Source: Pseudomonadota bacterium (GTDB lineage: Bacteria; Myxococcota_A; Bradymonadia; UBA4248). Taken from it: a stretch of DNA of 33,362 nucleotides. Shown here in pieces: positions 30,713 through 33,362 of the stretch. The position numbers and the translations under genes were made by a program. The stretch lies in contig JAFZFY010000367.1 of the NCBI GenBank assembly GCA_017555665.1, positions 1-33,362 of the forward strand, given 5' to 3'. Under the pieces are notes generated by a model. That model ran no database searches and was not told the origin of the DNA. It was given only the letters and a program-made list of their open reading frames with translations. The number at the start of each line of letters is the position of its first letter. Position 1 is the first letter of the stretch.

Positions 30713-32941
30713 TTAGAGCATATCTTTGACGGCGGCATAGAATACGCCGCGTTTGAGTGACGTGTGGCCTTCTGTGGAGACCCAGATGTTGTCGTTTGAC
30801 GTGAGATACATGCCTTCGGGCATATAGGTCCACTTGCCTGAACCGGATGTATAGGATTTGGTCTTGGTGCCTTCTGCACCGACATAGAGCGTTCCGTAAC
30901 CCTTTGTCGAGTTCAGCAGGAAATAAGTTTTGCCGCTCGTGAAGGTGAGACCGCCCTGGAGATTGGGGCTTCCGGCGTACCATGCGCCAGTGGCTTCGAC
31001 GATTTTTTTGTCGTTTGTCTGGAGTTTGCCGCCGCTTCCGGCTGGCCAGCGCACGAGGCGGCCGTTGTTGCCGTCCTTGACATACTCGCCAGAAAGTATG
31101 GATTTCTGGCCGTTGATCGTTTCGAGCCCGATGAACGAGAATTTGGGCTTGCAGGTGTCGTGCATAGTGCCTGGATAGAAATAGGCATTGACCTGGGGCA
31201 AGGCGTAAGCATAGCCGTAAGCGCAGTATTTGCCGCTGTGTTTTCCGACATATCGGTCGCAGGCTGAGCTCGTGTCGACCTTGAGGATGCGCTGGAGATC
31301 GAATACGCGCATGCCTTTGCCTGTGTCTGCGACATAGAGATACGGCCAGTACCAGACGAGTCCGCCGACATGATTTTTAACGGGCTTGAAGCCTCTGTCT
31401 GCATCGGGTTCGACGAGCAGGACATGGCGGTACTTGATATCCTGTTTTGTATCGGTTGTGTCGATAAATGAGATGCGGACGCCCTTGTCTTTGTCAGTTT
31501 CGTCAGCGGCAGGATTGCTGTCTGAACTGGCCTTGTCTTCGTCGTAATGCCAGCCGACGACGCGTATGGTCTTGCCGCCGCTGCCGCCACCGGCAAGGCC
31601 TTGGGGGATCCAATAGGAGACAGAGCAGTCGCCGCTTTCCCAGAACCAGCCCTTTTTAAAGCCGACCCACGTCTTGGAGGGCATGCTTTGCATGGTGCGG
31701 TTGAAACTGAGTTCATGTGGCGAGATTTTGGCCAGTCCGAGGGAATCAATGATGTTGGTGTATTTGTTCCACTGGTCTTTGTCCTGGAGTACGAGTTTGC
31801 TGTGGGAGAACTTGGTGACATAGTTGGCGGTGCCGCTGCCGTTCGGACATGTGCAGTTCGAATCGAAGGCATCGGATGGGCATTTGTTGCTGGAGCCGTC
31901 ACATTTTTCGGCGGCATCGCAGCCGCCGGCAGATTTGCGGCAGACATAGGAACTCGGACGTTTTGCGTCGGCGGGGCATGCCGCAGACGATCCGTTGCAC
32001 CGCTCTTCGACATCGCAATCGCCGGAGGCTTGCCGGCAGACATCGCCCGACTTGAACTGGTCTGCCGGGCAGTTGGGCGATGATCCGTTGCACCGCTCTT
32101 CGACATCGCAAACCCCGGCTGATTGCCGGCAGACATCGCCCGACTTGAACTGGTCTGCCGGGCAGTCGGGGGACGATCCGTTGCACTGTTCTTCCTTGTC
32201 GCAAACCCCGGCGGATTGTCGGCAGACATCGCCCGATTTGAACTTGTCTGCCGGGCAGTCGAGTGTGCTGCCGTCGCATCTCTCTTCGATATCACATACG
32301 CCTGTTGCGTTTCGGCAGATGCGCTGATCGGTTACGGCGACGGAGACGCAGCTGCCTGCGCGACATACGGAGACGGCGCAAGGCCGGGTTTCTTGATTGT
32401 CGCACGATTTGCCTTCGTTTGCGGGGTTGGCGCAGCCCTCAAGCGGTACTTCGGGCTGCTCGGGGTTCTGCGGATTTTCAGGCTGTTCGGGATTCTGCGG
32501 ATTTTCAGGCTGTTCGGGATTCTGCGGATTTTCAGGCTGTTCGGGGTTCTGCGGATTTTCGGGCTGCTCGGGGTTCTGCGGATTTTCGGGCTGCTCGGGG
32601 TTCTGCGGATTTTCAGGCTGCTCGGGGTTCTGCGGATTTTCGGGCTGCTCGGGGTTCTGCGGGTCATCGGGCTGCTCGGGGTTCTGCGGGTCATCGGGCT
32701 GCTCGGGGTTCTGCGGGTCATCGGGCTGCTCGGGGTTCTGCGGGTCATCGGGATCTTGAGGCTGTCCGGGCTGTTCGGGATCTTGCGTTTGTCCCGGATC
32801 TTGTGGATCCTGGGGCTGATCTGGGGCTGTAATCTCGCCGGTATCTGGGATATCGGGGGTGATGTAGAGTGCATTATCGTCAGTACAAGCCAAGAAGCCC
32901 ATGCATGCGCCTGCGGCGAGGAGAAACAGTGCTTTTTTCAT
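30713..32941 (-). CDS. Lipoprotein with Pro-rich octapeptide repeats, disintegrin-like repeats and a C-terminal secreted domain
   Basis: 742 aa. Signal peptide with lipobox FLAC (Cys19). AAGAGG precedes the ATG. Residues ~40-160 are a Pro/Gln/Asn/Glu spacer ending in eleven tandem octapeptides of type PQNPEQPE or PQNPEQPD. Five ~31-residue repeats follow, each CRxSAGxCDxxExCxGSSxxCPxD-like, which match the cysteine pattern of disintegrin-like domains and recur in Myxococcota surface proteins. The C-terminal ~370 residues include YRHVLLVEPDADRGFKPVK and GGLVWYWPYLYVADTGKGMRVFD, the pattern of a family of secreted proteins in actinobacteria and myxobacteria that are probably beta-propellers. 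I do not know their activity. The likely architecture is a membrane anchor, a flexible wall- or envelope-spanning stalk, a rigid Cys-rich segment and an outer domain. Confidence 0.87.
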   Translation of the reverse strand: MKKALFLLAAGACMGFLACTDDNALYITPDIPDTGEITAPDQPQDPQDPGQTQDPEQPGQPQDPDDPQNPEQPDDPQNPEQPDDPQNPEQPDDPQNPEQPENPQNPEQPENPQNPEQPENPQNPEQPENPQNPEQPENPQNPEQPENPQNPEQPENPQNPEQPEVPLEGCANPANEGKSCDNQETRPCAVSVCRAGSCVSVAVTDQRICRNATGVCDIEERCDGSTLDCPADKFKSGDVCRQSAGVCDKEEQCNGSSPDCPADQFKSGDVCRQSAGVCDVEERCNGSSPNCPADQFKSGDVCRQASGDCDVEERCNGSSAACPADAKRPSSYVCRKSAGGCDAAEKCDGSSNKCPSDAFDSNCTCPNGSGTANYVTKFSHSKLVLQDKDQWNKYTNIIDSLGLAKISPHELSFNRTMQSMPSKTWVGFKKGWFWESGDCSVSYWIPQGLAGGGSGGKTIRVVGWHYDEDKASSDSNPAADETDKDKGVRISFIDTTDTKQDIKYRHVLLVEPDADRGFKPVKNHVGGLVWYWPYLYVADTGKGMRVFDLQRILKVDTSSACDRYVGKHSGKYCAYGYAYALPQVNAYFYPGTMHDTCKPKFSFIGLETINGQKSILSGEYVKDGNNGRLVRWPAGSGGKLQTNDKKIVEATGAWYAGSPNLQGGLTFTSGKTYFLLNSTKGYGTLYVGAEGTKTKSYTSGSGKWTYMPEGMYLTSNDNIWVSTEGHTSLKRGVFYAAVKDML
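31850..32330 (-). repeat. 93-bp tandem repeats encoding disintegrin-like modules
   Basis: Five units of about 93 bp. The central ones are nearly identical at the DNA level (shared stretch around GACATCGCCCGACTTGAAC), which indicates recent duplication or ongoing homogenisation. Each unit encodes 31 residues. Confidence 0.85.
32452..32750 (-). repeat. 24-bp tandem repeat encoding an octapeptide
   Basis: About eleven near-identical 24-bp units (core CGGGCTGCTCGGGGTTCTG on the plus strand). Two subtypes are grouped rather than mixed: the four units nearest the signal peptide encode DD before PQNPEQP, and the other seven encode EN. This suggests expansion by slippage or unequal exchange. The unit length keeps the frame. 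Confidence 0.9.
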
Positions 32942-33189
32942 AGAAATGTGCCTCTTATTAGAGATGGGGTGGTTTTGTCACGTTTAGAAAACCGCGTTAG
33001 TTTAGAATCGTTTTGGTGATGGAATCAAGCAAATGTGGGGTACGAGCGGTTTTCAGCAGGTTTGCGCGTTACACCGTGAGGTTGCGCTACACCCGGGGCA
33101 TTGAGGATGCCCACGGTAACCCAGATAGCGCCCGTCGGGGCGCTGGCGGTTGCACCGCGATGCGGCACGTTTGATTTTTGGGGGCGTGT
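32942..33189. other. Intergenic region upstream of the repeat-rich lipoprotein
   Basis: No gene is supported. Simple hairpins GGGCAT/ATGCCC (33097-33112) and AGCGCC/GGCGCT (33126-33144) are present, together with repeats of the type TTACACCGTG and CTACACCCG. No clear promoter was identified. Confidence 0.45.
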
Positions 33190-33362
33190 GTGATGCCGTG
33201 GGGTGCACGTGATGCCGTGGGGATGTGCGTGATGCCGTGGGGATGTGCGTGATGCCGTGGGGATGTGCGTGATGCCGTGGGGATGTGCGTGATGCCGTGG
33301 GGTGCACGTGATACACCGTGGGGATGTGCGTGATGCCGTGGGGATGTGCGTGATACACCGTA
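33190..33362. repeat. Minisatellite with 19-22-bp unit, running off the window
   Basis: Direct tandem repeats of GTGATGCCGTGGGGATGTGC with variants of 19 bp (ending GGTGCAC) and 22 bp (GTGATACACCGTGGGG...). About eight and a half units are visible to the end of the window. There are no unique spacers, so this is not a CRISPR array. A minus-strand reading frame through it has no ribosome site and a His/Pro-rich product, so it is treated as non-coding. Confidence 0.9.

Noticed and set aside
32123-33019. Plus-strand open frames opposite the repeat-rich lipoprotein
   Set aside because: They are antisense shadows of the octapeptide and disintegrin-like repeats. The minus-strand product has a signal peptide, lipobox and recognisable domains.
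33053-33358. Minus-strand open frame of 101 codons through the minisatellite
   Set aside because: It consists of repeat translation (His/Pro/Thr) with no ribosome site and no recognisable fold. It is open only because the repeat unit lacks stops in that frame.
33190-33362. Possible CRISPR array
   Set aside because: Units are directly adjacent with no unique spacers, and no cas genes are nearby.

Overview
The window looks like chromosome from a member of the Myxococcota or a related 'deltaproteobacterial' lineage. This is inferred from several large cysteine-rich lipoproteins, MopE-type metal-binding motifs joined to choice-of-anchor-L-type domains, disintegrin-like repeats, a double-FHA/zinc-ribbon protein, a PEGA protein, and housekeeping genes with Gram-negative features. 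No rRNA, tRNA, CRISPR array or insertion sequence was recognised. Base composition looks moderately GC-rich throughout, by eye only.

Layout. Positions 1-235 hold the 3' end of a probable Rpn/PD-(D/E)XK-type 'transposase' nuclease with a 12-bp tandem repeat. Positions 539-3775 encode a 1078-aa Cys-rich lipoprotein. Facing it on the minus strand is a DnaK paralog with a protein carrying a C-terminal J domain (3910-6553). Next come a POT-family peptide transporter (6872-8470), a minus-strand PEGA protein (8754-9857), and plus-strand genes for a class I aminotransferase and a LuxE-like acyl ligase. Positions 12834-15234 are the rpsP-khpA-rimM-trmD-rplS translation operon, followed by a possible structured RNA, the FHA protein and lepB. 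The minus strand from 25250 to 18011 carries murD-tmk-rluD-galT-HAD hydrolase, then a UbiB-family kinase and a small lipoprotein. From 25550 a small coupled ORF leads into two paralogous Cys-rich lipoproteins. These converge on a minus-strand lipoprotein with an octapeptide tandem repeat and disintegrin-like modules. The window ends inside a 19-22-bp minisatellite.

The main unexpected signal is a family of at least 14 short imperfect hairpins scattered through five intergenic regions. One arm always contains CGTAT and the other ATAG, so a single G next to the TAT/ATA core is left unpaired. The flanking stem sequences differ from copy to copy but stay complementary. Copies occur in both orientations, and at least two double as intrinsic terminators. 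This pattern suggests a mobile or protein-recognised REP-like element, which I cannot match to a named family.

The genes fall into three themes: conserved growth functions (translation, cell wall and nucleotide synthesis, secretion, chaperones); an unusually large investment in disulfide-rich surface lipoproteins built from expandable repeats; and small-molecule uptake or modification (POT transporter, aminotransferase, GalT, LuxE-like ligase).
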